A DNA stretch of 64,000 bases. It comes from Archegozetes longisetosus (lineage: Eukaryota; Arthropoda; Arachnida; Sarcoptiformes; Trhypochthoniidae). Location: the NCBI GenBank assembly GCA_018873245.2, contig JAEMBT020000003.1, positions 12,059,843-12,123,842 on the forward strand. Direction: 5' to 3'. The position numbers and the translations under genes were made by a program. Of this stretch, positions 34,801 to 48,000 are shown piece by piece (within the stretch, counting starts at the first letter, position 1; each line of letters starts with the position of its first letter). The notes beneath the pieces are model-generated. The model worked only from the letters and a program-made list of their open reading frames with translations. It did no database searches and was not told where the DNA came from.

Positions 34801-37800
34801 AGTGATTTGTCTCATGTCAAGCTTGGAGAAACAGGTTCGTCAATCATTTACTTGTTTATTTTTTAGATACTTAAATCAATAGGGCTCATATACTTTGAGT
34901 GTGAAATTTCAATAATAAAATACTGTAATCAGGTATTTCATTGAATCTCTGCAATTATTTGGAGCGTGATTGGCATTGTTTCAAAAAAATTCCTTCGTAT
35001 GGATCTGAGAATGAAGTTCACTTTTGGACATTTACAAGTAGTGGACACGAACAGCAATTATCTCTTGAATTGACTGTCAACTTATCGGTAGAAGATTCTT
35101 CACTGATTGTATCAATATTTGCACCCTTTTGGATGATTAACAGAACATCTGAACAATTGATTTACCGAATCGATGACGAAACTGTCATACATCACGCCTC
35201 AACAGTTTTGAGTCCTGTTCTTCTGTCATTCAGACCAAAAAGTTTCTTCTGTAAGAAAAAGCTGTCGCTATCGATCGGTGATTCGAGATTCTCAGATGGA
35301 TTTTCTATCGATGTGGTCGGCAGTAAAGGAAATATTATAGCTAAATCTAAAAACGGCAAATTTCATTATTATGTATCAGTAGAAATACAGTTGTCGAGAA
35401 TTGGTTTGTCCAAAATAGTTACAATAGCACCATTTTATTCAATAATCAACACCTCTACTAAAACTGTTGAGGTTTCTGAAGATAATGATGAGTGGATTTC
35501 TGTTAGAAAGTTGTCGAATCAAGCCTTTTGGCCTAAGAGAACCAAGGATCAAGTTATATATTTTAGGCTAGATTCATGTTCCGTGGCATCAGAAGTAAAT
35601 TTTCACGATAAATGATCTATTTTTATAACTAGTAGTCTAATGTTGATTTCATTATTTAATATAAAGCCACTTTCGATTTGTGATTCTTCATCTACATTGA
35701 TAAGAGTGAATGGCGACTACCTCTACGTTGAAGTCGATGTGAATGAGTGGGACGCAACTATCAAAATAAGTGATTACTTTGAGGGATCAGCTCCTGTAAT
35801 GTTAGTAAATACTCTAAATAAACCAATAACTTATGGTCAAAAAGGTAACTGTCGCCGAATAGTGTTGTTATTTCACGGAAATACATATATTAAAAAATCA
35901 AATGTTCTAATTGATTCAAAGGTGTGACCATTTGGTCTTCAAGCACTGGCGCACAAAAGCACGTCAATGTATTACCTCCTTTCCACTCGGTACTATACAC
36001 ATGGTATGTACCCTCAGGTCCGAGACAATTGGTTTGGAAATATGATGACTTAGTAAATATCGAACAAACAAATGACTTAAAGTGTGACTCTTTGCTTGAA
36101 ATCAATGGTATATATTCGGTTTCGTTACTGGACTCAAAACAAAGAATTTTATTGTTCACGGATGACCTTTCACTTGCGAAGAATGCACTGCAGGTATTTC
36201 TGTTTTATTCAAAACTATAAGTAATTAAATAAATAAAAGTTAACTTTACTTGACCTGATTTTTATTCACTTTGAAAAGGCTGGAGAAATAACTAAACCAA
36301 AAATCAATATTGAATTTATAATGAAGGGGATCGGGTTATCAATTGTCAATAACGAAGCTAAGAAAGACATACTTTATATGGCCATTACAAGGTACGCGAT
36401 GCATTCGAATTAATTTTACATGATCGACACTTTAAATTGTAAGGCTTTCTAACCGTTTTGTTATCTCATTCAAACAGTTCAGTGATATGGGAATTCTGCG
36501 AGCCAGAAGCTAAGCGCTACAAGTCGTTGCCCGCGAAATCAATTGATGCCATCGAGAGTTCCTATCAGAATGTGTTACTCAGGCGAAAAATTGGAGAAAA
36601 TGCAACAGTTGTCGATCACGAGTTATTCTCGTTGGATTTTACTGATAGTAGTTGTCCAAAATTGATTAAACCTAAAGAAGGAAAAGAAGGAAAACTAAAG
36701 TATGTAATAGATTTTGAATTATCAAATTTATATTAATTTTGGTTTAAATAGACGACTGGCAAATCGTGGAATATGGATATCGCTCGCAATGTCAGAGCAC
36801 ATAATTCAGTGTCACATGAAAATAAATCGTTTACAAATTGATAACCAAATATCTGACTGTATGTTTGACATTGTCATGTGTCCCGTCGCTCCACCTAAGT
36901 CTATAGCTGCCGATCAATCGCCCAAAAGTTTCATTGAGTTATCGGCTGTTATTCAAAGACAGGCGAATATGAATCGTTTCAAATACTGTTCAATTTTGAT
37001 ACAAGAATTTCTGATACAAGTAGACAGAGGATTGTTATTATCATTACAAGAACTGTTTGAAGTAGCCGTCAAGAAGCAGAATAATAAACAATTGATTGCT
37101 AAAGACTTGGGAGACATTCTTAAGGTATTTCTTTCATAGCTACTATCGATAAATATATTTTAGTAGATATGCTAAAAATTTTCATCTTTATCTTTGGCTA
37201 ATAGAACGATACAATTGCGGAGTCTACACTATCATCACGAAAGAGTTACTATGATTTGATTCACTTTTCTCCTCTCAAAGTTCACCTAAGCTTTTCATTG
37301 GGTGGTGCACCCGGCGGGCAATTTCCTTTTGGTCTTGACTTTTTCATTCGATCTGCTGGAGTCACACTCACAGAGTTCAATGACGTTGTCTTTAAGCTCG
37401 ACTACTTCGAGCGCAAAAACATATTAGTGACAGATTCGGAATTGATATCAATTGTCAGCAGTCATTATACGACACAAGTCCTCAAACAATTTTATGTATT
37501 AGTTCTGGGACTCGATGTGATCGGAAACCCAATGAAGCTCGTACTCGGACTACAAAAAGGTTTGTCTCGTCTAATCATTTAAATTAATAGAGCAATAAGT
37601 CAAATTTATTAATCAGTCAATCATATCTTAAGGTGTCGGTGATTTTTTCTACGAGCCATTCCAAGGCATAATACAAGGTCCTGAAGAGTTTGCTGAAGGT
37701 ATGACTATCGGCTTTAAGTCCTTAGCGTCTAATGTGTTGGGTGGAGCCGCCGGAGCTTTAGGTAGCATTACGGGCACACTTGGAGAAGGCGTTTCAGTAC

Positions 37801-39074
37801 TTACTATGGATGATAAATTCAGACGAGAACGTCGTTCGCGACTCAATCGAAAGGCAGGATTTGCTGAAAGTGGAAAAAATCTGTTTCGTGGAGTATTTGC
37901 GGGCGTGACCGGAGTTATTACACAGCCGATAGAAGGGGTCAAAGAAGAAGGATTTGAAGGTCCGGACAATATATATTTTTACTTTTACTCTATCTTGAAC
38001 CTTAATTTCAATTTTCAGGCTTAGTGAAAGGTGTTGGTCGCGGTGTTGTTGGTATTGTCGCACAACCGACTACAGGAGTGATTGATTTTGCTTCGGGTTC
38101 ACTCCACGCTCTGAAGCGTGCCGTCGATCCTAAACAAGAAGCAAAACAATTGCGTCCATCTCGTTGTTTCAGCACTGATAATAAGCTCAGACCTTATAAT
38201 CGTCTTTATGCCACTGGTTTGTTATCGAACTTATTCGAACTTACTTCTCAACTATTCAGTCAAATATTTTTGAATTTCTGTGTTTTTATTTGGATTGATT
38301 TTTTAATTGTTTCTTTAAGGTTATACTATTTTGAAAGAGATGGAAAATGGAAAGTACTCTACCGATAATTATATAATCCACTGCAATTTACCTAATAATA
38401 CATTGATTATATTGACTGACAAACGTCTAATGACTGTAAAAAAGGGATTGCTATCTCATAATTGGGAATGTGATTGGAATGAAGAATGGGCTAATTGTAA
38501 TAATGTGACCATTTCTGAAGATGGACTCAAAATTAAAATCGCGACTAAGGTATAGCTTGGTCTCATCTACGTTCTCATCAGAATAATTGTTGTTTAAATT
38601 GAAAAATTAGCTTAAATATTGTTTATTTGGTAGTTTAATAATTTGTTGAGTTTTATTTTATCTTCATAAAATATTTGTGAGCATTTTCTCTGATCTTGAG
38701 ACATTTAATGATTAAACTTGTTTCTAAACTAGTGATGTATTATGTTCGACGGAAAAACTTGATTGCCTACCATTTAAGACTCGACTAAAAGAAAAGTTCC
38801 AAAACTCGAATTCAGTCCTTATCTAAAGTTAGCCAAGAGTTTGTTTCTTACTAGTTTGACCTTTTTTCTCATTAGAGATTAAGACTATTTACTAATAACT
38901 TATTTTTGTTTTTAAACTGTTATTACTAATGTTTTTACTAATTGAAATCATCTTTGACAATTATAGGAGCAAAAGAAGAAGTTTGGAATATTTTCTGGTG
39001 ACTCCGAGCGTGTCATTACCACCAATTCTGTCGATACTAGTCAGGTATCAAAAAACCTTTTAGCTGTTGATTAA
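28804..39074 (+). CDS. Vps13: VPS13 bridge-like lipid transfer protein (VPS13A/C type)
   Basis: VPS13 forms a long hydrophobic groove that moves phospholipids between organelles at contact sites. Predicted exons: 28804-29086, 29152-29253, 29339-29607, 29742-30060, 30129-30446, 30538-30912, 30977-31261, 31326-31622, 31707-32223, 32282-32844, 33001-33477, 33591-34044, 34104-34336, 34430-34834, 34933-35594, 35667-35844, 35922-36193, 36279-36391, 36478-36699, 36752-37124, 37205-37559, 37633-37959, 38019-38216, 38320-38549, 38967-39074. All phases agree and give about 2,644 aa, shorter than human VPS13A (about 3,170). Domains: Chorein N-terminus (1-100), repeating beta-groove, VAB/SHR-BD region (about 1,600-1,950, with PFWMINRT and IINTST), ATG_C/C-terminal helices (about 2,250-2,530, with GGAPGGQFPFG, FYEPFQG, GGAAGALGSITGTLGEG), and a PH-like end (MENGKYSTDNYIIH, LTDKRLMTVKKG). 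Exon 13 has no methionine and is easily missed. I saw no canonical EFFDA FFAT motif. Uncertain points: intron 3 (29608-29741), and whether a final intron leads to a stop at 39253 instead. Confidence 0.93.
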
Positions 39075-42000
39075 ATTTTAAATAGTTATAATTTATTTTT
39101 ATCGTTATTCTACTTTTTTGTTCGACTGAGTTTTATTGCTTGACGATTGTTTAGCAATCAATTTTTATTACCTTTTTGTGTCATTAGTCCCTATAAATTG
39201 CTGTTCGCTTTTTGCAATTATTTCCCATCACTCAGGCCTTCGACGCTTATTAAATCGTCTTAAATATGTTGTTAGCATACGTTTTAACAAGTTTGTTTTA
39301 TATCATATTATAATTAGAAACTTTTTATACTATCATTTATTTTGAATGAATGTTTAGTCTAATTGACAACTTGAGATAGCTATTTTTTGTTTTCTTTTCA
39401 AACTAAGATCATAATTATTTGAAACTTAATTTATCATTAAGTCATTAATTTTCTATCAACTAAATCATGACTGGTTTCTGATTCCGATTCTGTTTAAGTC
39501 ATTTTATTAAAAGATGAAAAGTTCAAAACTGCGTAGCATGTTAGTTTAAAAATGTTAACTTATATTAGATATTAATATAAATTTTCTAAACAATATCTAA
39601 ATGAATGATAAACTGAAGTTTTATTTGCAAGAAAAGCTTTTTCTCTACCTTAAAATACCAAAAGGGCTGAACTGATGGGCGTAAAACCTAATATTCATAA
39701 TGAACTCTTTGTGTATTAAGCAATTATTTTCTTTTTTGCTAATTTATTCACCGAACTGGTGAATAATTTTTAATTATTGATAATCGTAGGAAAGTATTTG
39801 AGCAGTAGTTCGAAGCAACTCATTAAATGAATGTTAATTTTCACAAAACTTTTTGTTCTAATGTAGTAAAATGTTTTCCTTTAGTACTGTTTATACAAAT
39901 TTGACGCATAATTTTTAACTTAAGCTTATTTTGCATAAAGAATTATAACTTTTCTGCTTATAGTGGCGTAAATTTAATTATTATGATTTTTGTTGTTAGT
40001 AATTATTGGAGATGTCAAACAGATTTAATTATTGCATTTTGAGTTGATCCATTTGTAAGTGGTAGTGAACATAGATCCATCACCATCAACCCTATTGGTG
40101 TTAGTCTGACAAAAAAGCTAATTTACTTATTAGTTTGACTAATTTGTTCGGTCTCGTCCTCTCAAACAAAAGCTTCAATTTTTGCGCATCACTTATTCAC
40201 AAGAATTGATACATGTTTCATTCACTGTCTACTGATTTCTTATGTCTTCACATCCATTCAAATTACACTTAAGAATGTTGTTTTCCTTTATTATATTCGT
40301 ACTTCTAATTAGCAATTTTACTTTGATTTCAATTTTCTAAATTGATTAATACAGTTGTCTAATTTTCAGGCTCAAATATGTTAATCGGTTTATAAGAGAG
40401 ATGAGTTCATTCAAATTTTGAATCTATTTCTATAAATCACTTTAAAGTAGAATTTTTTTTCAATTTTTTCAAACTTTGCTGCTCAACTTTCTTGATTTAC
40501 TGTTTTGCTACAATAATTGTCGTAATAACTCCGACTTTTTTGCATCCGTTTTCTATAACTCTGTGACAATTGCTGTATTTTGGCTCATTTTCAATTTTAA
40601 CTTTACACCAAACAATACAATACATTCTATATATTCAGTGTATATTCTGAATATCTGCAATTTGATCCGAAACTATAAGTTATTGAAGCTTATTCAGTAA
40701 AAGTTAGACTGAATTAAGTGGAAAATGACTTTAACCCCTACAATGTTTAAACTTGAATTAACGCGCATTTTATTTGTACTATAAAGCCTTTAGCGAAACA
40801 TTAGACTCATTGCTAATTCTCATCACATTTGACTTCTTTGCATAAGCCAAATGCAAAATGTGATGTCGTAATCTGAACTGAAATAATTATCTGTTTTGCC
40901 TTCACTTTCACTATACTTAAAAATGGTAATCATATCAAAGTTTAAACCTTTGGCTAAATTTTAGCCAAACATGACTCGCGAATAAAATAACTTTATAATA
41001 ACTGACATCAATCAAAATGGAATCTTAGTGATCGAACTCTAAACGAAAGACTTGTTCTCGGGACTAATTCAATCAGAGCTCAAACGTTCAGTTCATTTGT
41101 GTGGTCACAAATTTGCGAAAGTCGTTACCAGTATTTTCTGAAACAAATTATATGGAATTTATTAGATGAACATTTCATACAAAATAATTAATAAACGCGA
41201 GTATCAGTTTTTCTAAACCACAATAATTACTACAACTATTTTGCTTAAGGTTTATACTTTGTCAAACGACGCACAGGTAGTATTTAGAGTGTCATCATTT
41301 AAACATTACTTCAGAATAGGATACAGATTATCTCATTTCGTTCAACTTTGCCATTAAAAATACATAAACATAAGTTGAAGCGTTATTCATTGTGATAAGC
41401 TGTCAATTATAATGTTCTCGTTTCGGTCACAAGTTTGTCACCATAACAATAACTGATCCTGACCTTTGAGCTACAATGTTCGCGTGAATCAAGCACGAAT
41501 GCACATCAAAATTTGATTTGAATATCTGTTTTATTAAATATTGCTTATAATTAAAGTATTTTATGCTCCGTATTGTTGTAAATGACGCGCAACTTTCGAT
41601 TAAATTTGAGTAACCATAGTATCTATTGCTTGAATATCTAACCCTTTAGTGTAACCATACCTGAGCTTAATTTGATTCTATATTATTGGTGAGCGTGATT
41701 CACAACAATACTTTCTTCAAATTATTATAATTATCACTTTTGCTAAGGATTTATTTTGATAAACGATCGTTTTTGTTTTTGAATTCAGTGGCTCATCCAA
41801 CGAATGGCCAAACAGTTGAAGCGCTAACAAATAATCGTAACGAACACGAATAGTAAGTAAGGAAAAACAACAGATTTAGAAAACAGTAAAAATTTATTTT
41901 AATGGCGGCTAGAATTATATAAAAGCAGAAGAAAATATTCGAGTTATTTATTACTCTTAAAGACATGAATTGGTTAACTGAAACAAATATAAGAGAGAGC

Positions 42001-45000
42001 ACTCGTAAAAATAGATTCAGATAAGAGTTAACGAACAGTTTTCGCTATTACTGTAATAAAGACGCAAAAGCCATAAACAATATAAGTACAAATAATAGTT
42101 TTTTGCGAGTTTTCAGAATATAATAAAAGTTGGAAACGACGAACAACTGAACGGTTGCTGTCTTTAAAATAAATTTTTACTTTTTCTCTGGTCACTGCTT
42201 TGCCATAACTTAATTTGAACTCTAGTTTGTGATGTATTTTTAGAAAGTACTATAAATTTGTTACTTTGCCATTTTATCAATTTGGCGTCAATTAACTAGT
42301 TGTTTTATGCCAGGTCTAGTTATATAAGTATTTTTATAACTCAGATTATTATGAATTGTTCAATTTTACAGAAGCCTTCTACCGTCTCAAATGTAGTATA
42401 ATTAATGATTTTGCTATTCCATTATAATATATTATAGTTTTGGACAATTTATGTACTCTTACTTGTTTCAAATTAAAAGCTTAATAAAGTTTTATCTTTA
42501 ATCTTAATGGATGCCACTATTCTTTAACTCTTAGATTAAAAACATTTTTGAAGTGAACGATATTTTGTCCGAATCTAAATGAAATAATTGTAAATTGATA
42601 TGTTTAAAAGCTGCCATGACTTGATAAAATTAAATAAAATTAGAATATGTAGTTATCTGAATAACTTGTTTTTAGAAGTTTGTCACCCCGTCTGTTTTCT
42701 AATACGACACTTTGTTGTGAGAACAACGCGAGAACACATCAAAGTTCTAAAGATACTGAAAGCAACTTTTGCGTACATCTTTAAATGAAGATAGAGTCAA
42801 TTTTAATCGGATTCGCACACAATCGAATCTGTACTAAGAGAACAACGACTCATCACAATTGAATGAGTTGAGAGAAAAGCGTTTTACAAACTTCAAAATT
42901 ATACAATATTGGTCCAGTTATTATGATTTGATTTAAATTTAGAGTATCGCATTTGCGCATAATCGCGTCTTATTGTTCAAATATGATTAACATGTAATCT
43001 TTAATTGTATTTGTTATAATTTTTTGTTTTTCAGTGTTGTCAGTCAATTAAAGGTGGAATTTTGCGCTCAATCTCAGTCACTTTCATATAAGTTGTTGAC
43101 CTTAAAGATCAATCAATTATTATGTTGTATTACATAACTATGAATGAGGCACATTCTTATATGTTGCTTAATCTTTAGGATCGTATAACTTCAGTTTTTT
43201 ACGAATTACTAAACGAGAAAATGACTTCAAGTTCTAGTTGACAATTATTTCTTTTGACATTAATTACTGTTCAATATTGAGCTCATTCGTTAATAGGATA
43301 TCTTTTCCAGGATAACTTTTCAATCTGTTTTCGGTTTTTAACTGCCAAAACTTTATGCTCTAATACATGTTTATCGTAATTATGTGACTACAAAAGTAGA
43401 TTGTTTCGTATAACTTAGACTATGGAAGATGTAGTTGTGCGTCAGTGCTTCAAATATGGTATATTGAAAAACAAGGTTCGACTTAATTTCTTAATCATTT
43501 AAAACAAACAAAACCCTAACGTAAGAATGCATTTTTGATGGCAACTAAAGGAGAGATAGTTTTAGTGATGGTTGTAATACAAATACCGAATCCCAGAATT
43601 GACGCACTGATAACCAGTAGATCCACTTTTGACCCCCAGACCCCTCATCTCTCTCGCTCTCTCCTGATTATTGTGATGATTACCAGCGCCCGAAGCGATT
43701 GCTAGTCTGCCAGCAATAATTGACCTGTTCTGGGAGGGGAAGGGGAGGACTAGTGTTATAGGGATTGAGGCATGTGTTCAGTTTTGGGTGAAGTGAAACG
43801 CATACCATCTTTGAGTGACACGCAACATCACTGCTGAAACAAACCGCAGGAGGCATTACAGAGAACTAATGTCGGGATAAGTCACTTTTTTCTTTTAACG
43901 TTTCAGCTGCAATATCTTCACACGTATCTAATATTTCATTTCTGTATTAAATTAAGAATCGATGCAAATTATTTGCTCAAATTTTCTGCTTTAATAATTA
44001 CGAACAATTCAAATTTATTAAAGCTAGTTGTGCCAAATCACATCTATTTATCAGAATTATTTGTAAAACTAGTTCTAAATCCATGAATAATTATTTAAAA
44101 CAACAAGCTTGAATAATGATGAAATTTTTTCAAAGTTCATATTATTTATGACAAGTTTGACCTCTTCAATAATTACTTTATTATTTGTTCAAACTTCAAA
44201 TTGTTGGTAACTCAGGGCTCCGCCACTCGTATCCATTAGTGCAGAGAGAAAATCGATGCCGAAAAGGTCTGGGGTTTGGGTTCGTTTCTGTCCATATATT
44301 TGAATGACCAGAAAATGATTGAACTCCAAAAGAAAACCGAGAATTTAAATAACTCGAGACCAATAATACGCTGTAATGGAGAAAACTCGTGCGCAAACGA
44401 AATATGACTTCTGTTGAGCTCATCTAAATATCTTTCGAAAGCAAAATATATTAATAGAGTTGAATCCAATTGAAGGATTGATTAATTGAATTTTTCTTTC
44501 AAATCTAATTAAAGTATGATTCATATGATGTGAAAGATCAGATTTGACTTACGTTTGACGCGTAATTTTCGCCTACGCTTTTCAATTTGATTCATATCCT
44601 TCGTATCCTTCATTTATAATGAGCAAAATAATTGAAGTTTTTTCTTATTGTATAAATTTGAAGAGAAGTATCAAGCCTAATAACAGCAATAACAGTAAGA
44701 TTTGCTTTGAGGTAAACAAGAAGTGGTCATTTACCAAATACCAAAACTGAAACTACTCTAAGCTAACGTTCTCGTCATTTGTGCTCTCTTACGATTTGAC
44801 CACTTTTTTGTCTCTAATTTTCTTTTTGACTATTTTCTCACTGCTAACAACACAATTTTGCCAGTGGGGGGGTTTGAGTGATGTATTGACGAAAACAGTT
44901 ACTAATTGTTTGCCAACGCGTAAAGTATAGAGTCGCAACAAGTATTGTTCGCGAGTTATAATCATTAGCATCTCTTCTATATTTTATTTTCTTACTTCCA

Positions 45001-48000
45001 AATGCACTTTTGTTAAGTTAAAATTTGTTGTGCGCTTCATAAAACGCGGACTTTCAATCGAACGCTAAGCCTAGACTCGAAAGCAATTATAAGCTGTTTC
45101 CAACTAGTTATTAATTGGCGTAAGATATTCACACTTTACTCAAAGATTCAGTAGTTTAGAAATGAAGTCATTTTGCAGGCAAATCAAACCTTGCAGTCAA
45201 CACAGAAAAGGATCCGCTAATAGTCTCAAATTTTTGCGATATCAGCTAATATTTCTTCGAACGTGTGATCATTAAAACGAACACAATTTTATCATTGAGT
45301 AATTTATTTTTTTCTCAGTATAAAAAGTGATCTGAAACGAGAATTTTTTCTGAAGTCAATTAATGAGATCGGTAAGAAAAACGAGAGAGGAATCAATAAT
45401 TGAGCCAAACAGATAGACAATAGTGAGACTTCTTAATTGAGTGATTATAACTTTGGCATAACATATATGTATAATATATGGATCGCAAAATGCAATAACA
45501 TAATAATTGCTAAGAAGAACCGCTAAAATCACTGTAATTTATGTCTCAATTATTTTCGTAAGAAATGATGATTTAATCTGTTTTTTTTCATACATTCTTT
45601 TATTCAAATTAACTTTCACTTTGATAGTTGTGTTTACAATAAATGAATAAATTTAAATGATAGCAAATAATTTATGCCACACAAGAAGTAATGCATAACT
45701 AGGATAAAAGTATCTTAAGATTTATCTAATGGTATTGAGTTGAGCTAAAAATCAGTTCTGAATGACGACAAACACCATTAAAGAATATCTTCAAAGTTAT
45801 TCTTTATCACAAACTTATTATAATAAATAGTTATCTCTCATATAATAACAATATTATTAGAAAATGACTCTATTCTTCAAATGCAGAGTTAATGATTGTT
45901 GAATAGAAGTAAGAAAAAGAGAAATCATCTTTGATGGTGGGCCCTATCTCTCTCTCTCTCTCTCCACCAGTTAATGTGGTGCTGCTCTTCACTCTTAAGG
46001 GGTGGGTCTTTATTGGAGGGGTAGAGATAGCGGCGTGTATTGCGATGATTAGAGCCTTACATCCCGTAATGTCTATATTACAACATATTTTTGAGTTGCA
46101 AACGAACTGATGTGCGAATCAACTCACAGAAAAGGCTCTGCTTTTTTGGTGGTTTTTCGTGGCCATTCTTAGTGATGACGAAAACTCGAGAATCAAATTT
46201 GTTTTCCTTATTCTCTGTACCTGCGAGAGTCTGATCGCATCTTTTTCGTCTAGTCTTCACATATCTATTTGTTTGGAACATTTTGTTTTTAAGCAACACA
46301 ATTTAGCTGACAACTGAGAACTTGTGAAAAACGCTATTTAAAAGTATTAATCGTAGTCATATCTATATATTTATTTGGTCTGACTTCTAGTTTTTACTGT
46401 TCCAGAATTGAAGGTTTATCGCTAACTTTTAAATGATTGAATTTTTATTTTAAATTCTTGGCTTAGAAATAAAAGCGAATAAAACAGATAAATGCCAAAC
46501 AAAAATTAAGAGATTTAAGTTCTTAAGGTGTTGAATAAGTGCTCGAGAGTTCGAAAGAATCACTAAATTTAAAGTATCTTTGAATAAGTAAAGGGAGACA
46601 TACCTGTTGTGTCCTTGAATTTTGATAAATGAAAAATAGTTGCCTCTCAGGGGTTCCGAACTTAAACTTATTACAACGCTTTTGGAGTTTTAAGAGATGA
46701 ACACCAAACACAACAGAACACAGAATGTTAAGCATTAATACGTATAGGGCTTTAGCGGACATCAAACTCTAGTTCGCAAACATTATCTCCTATTATGAAA
46801 ATTATTTAATCATTTTATACTGATTCAGTTACGAGTTGTTCATTTGCAAACTCACAGACAGTCGCAGACATTGGAACACTTTTGCTATTTGACAATTGCA
46901 ATTATTTGGTATCTTTCAGATCTATGTATCACTAATTTGGTCATCAAATTTCACACTTGAGAACATATCTCGAAGATGTGAATTCTCGCGGACTCCAACT
47001 CTCACAAACTTGCAGTTCATGGGGACAGGAAAACAGCAGATTTAAGAACATTACACTAAATGGGGGCTAAAAGGGTATTATTCTAAATCCTTTAATCCTC
47101 TTCTTTGAAAACAACTATTTTTATGAAAAAATGTGCCTCTTATGAAAAACATGATTTTAACGTCAAATCTTTAGATAGAGAACAAAGATAATGCAATTTT
47201 AAGTTCAATACTTATTAAGAAAAATTTCATGTAAAAGCGTTTGCAACTTCTTTTCAACACGACTCCTCTCTCCTCATCTGTTCGTGCCATTCGTTTTTAT
47301 GAATTTGAAAATAATTTCAAAAATTATGGAAAACAAATAATTGTTATTCTTTTCAAAGCAACTTTTTGCGTAGACGTGAGCAAATTTTGTTTACCTAGTA
47401 AAATCAAACGAGATATTCTTGCAAAAAACCATTAAAAACTTTTCCGGATTTGAAATAAATAATAACTCAATTAGTGTTAATCGATTAATAATTGAATTGG
47501 CTGCAACTGTTTCTAAAGTGGTTGATATGTTTCCAAACCTTTTATTTTGTTTCTGATCTTGATTATTGAATTAGTATTGTATTGAAAACAATAATTTTGA
47601 GGTATTAAGCAATAAATGGTCAGTTTATTGCCCGAAAACTTTTAAAAATTGAAGGCAAAAGAAAATTTATAGAACATATTATAGTCTATAATTGTACATT
47701 AAGAATGCATACACGACTTGTTTGCCTCTGTTTTTGTGAGCTCTTCTGTTCTTGTGGGGGAATTTTAAAGTTAAGTTGAGGCCAAACTTTTAGGGGGCAG
47801 TCATGTGAAGGCATTCAACACAACAGTCAGACCCTCTATTCTCGAAATACAAGTTTTGCTAAACCAAAGGGAATGGCTTTATATACCAGTTGAGGCGCAC
47901 ATCAATTTGGGCTCAGTCGTGCTAAAAAGACTTAACTTGTATGAAGTTTTCGTGTTTCAATACAACTTTTTAGCAGATCCCCAAAGTTGATTTTCATTTG

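Noticed and set aside
35890-36159. Minus-strand frame of 89 codons
   Set aside because: It is antisense to VPS13 exons 16-17, which read in frame with family similarity on the plus strand.
37649-37969. Minus-strand frame of 106 codons
   Set aside because: It is antisense to VPS13 exon 22, which carries the conserved GGAAGALG region.
39236-39253. Possible extra last exon of VPS13 (acceptor before 39236, stop at 39251-39253)
   Set aside because: It is in phase and has a good acceptor, but reading through 39044 to the stop at 39072 gives a plausible terminal helix and needs no further intron. It is kept as an alternative.
47805-47990. Plus-strand frame of 61 codons
   Set aside because: No recognisable motif or splice context; length is within chance expectation for a 22-kb non-coding stretch.
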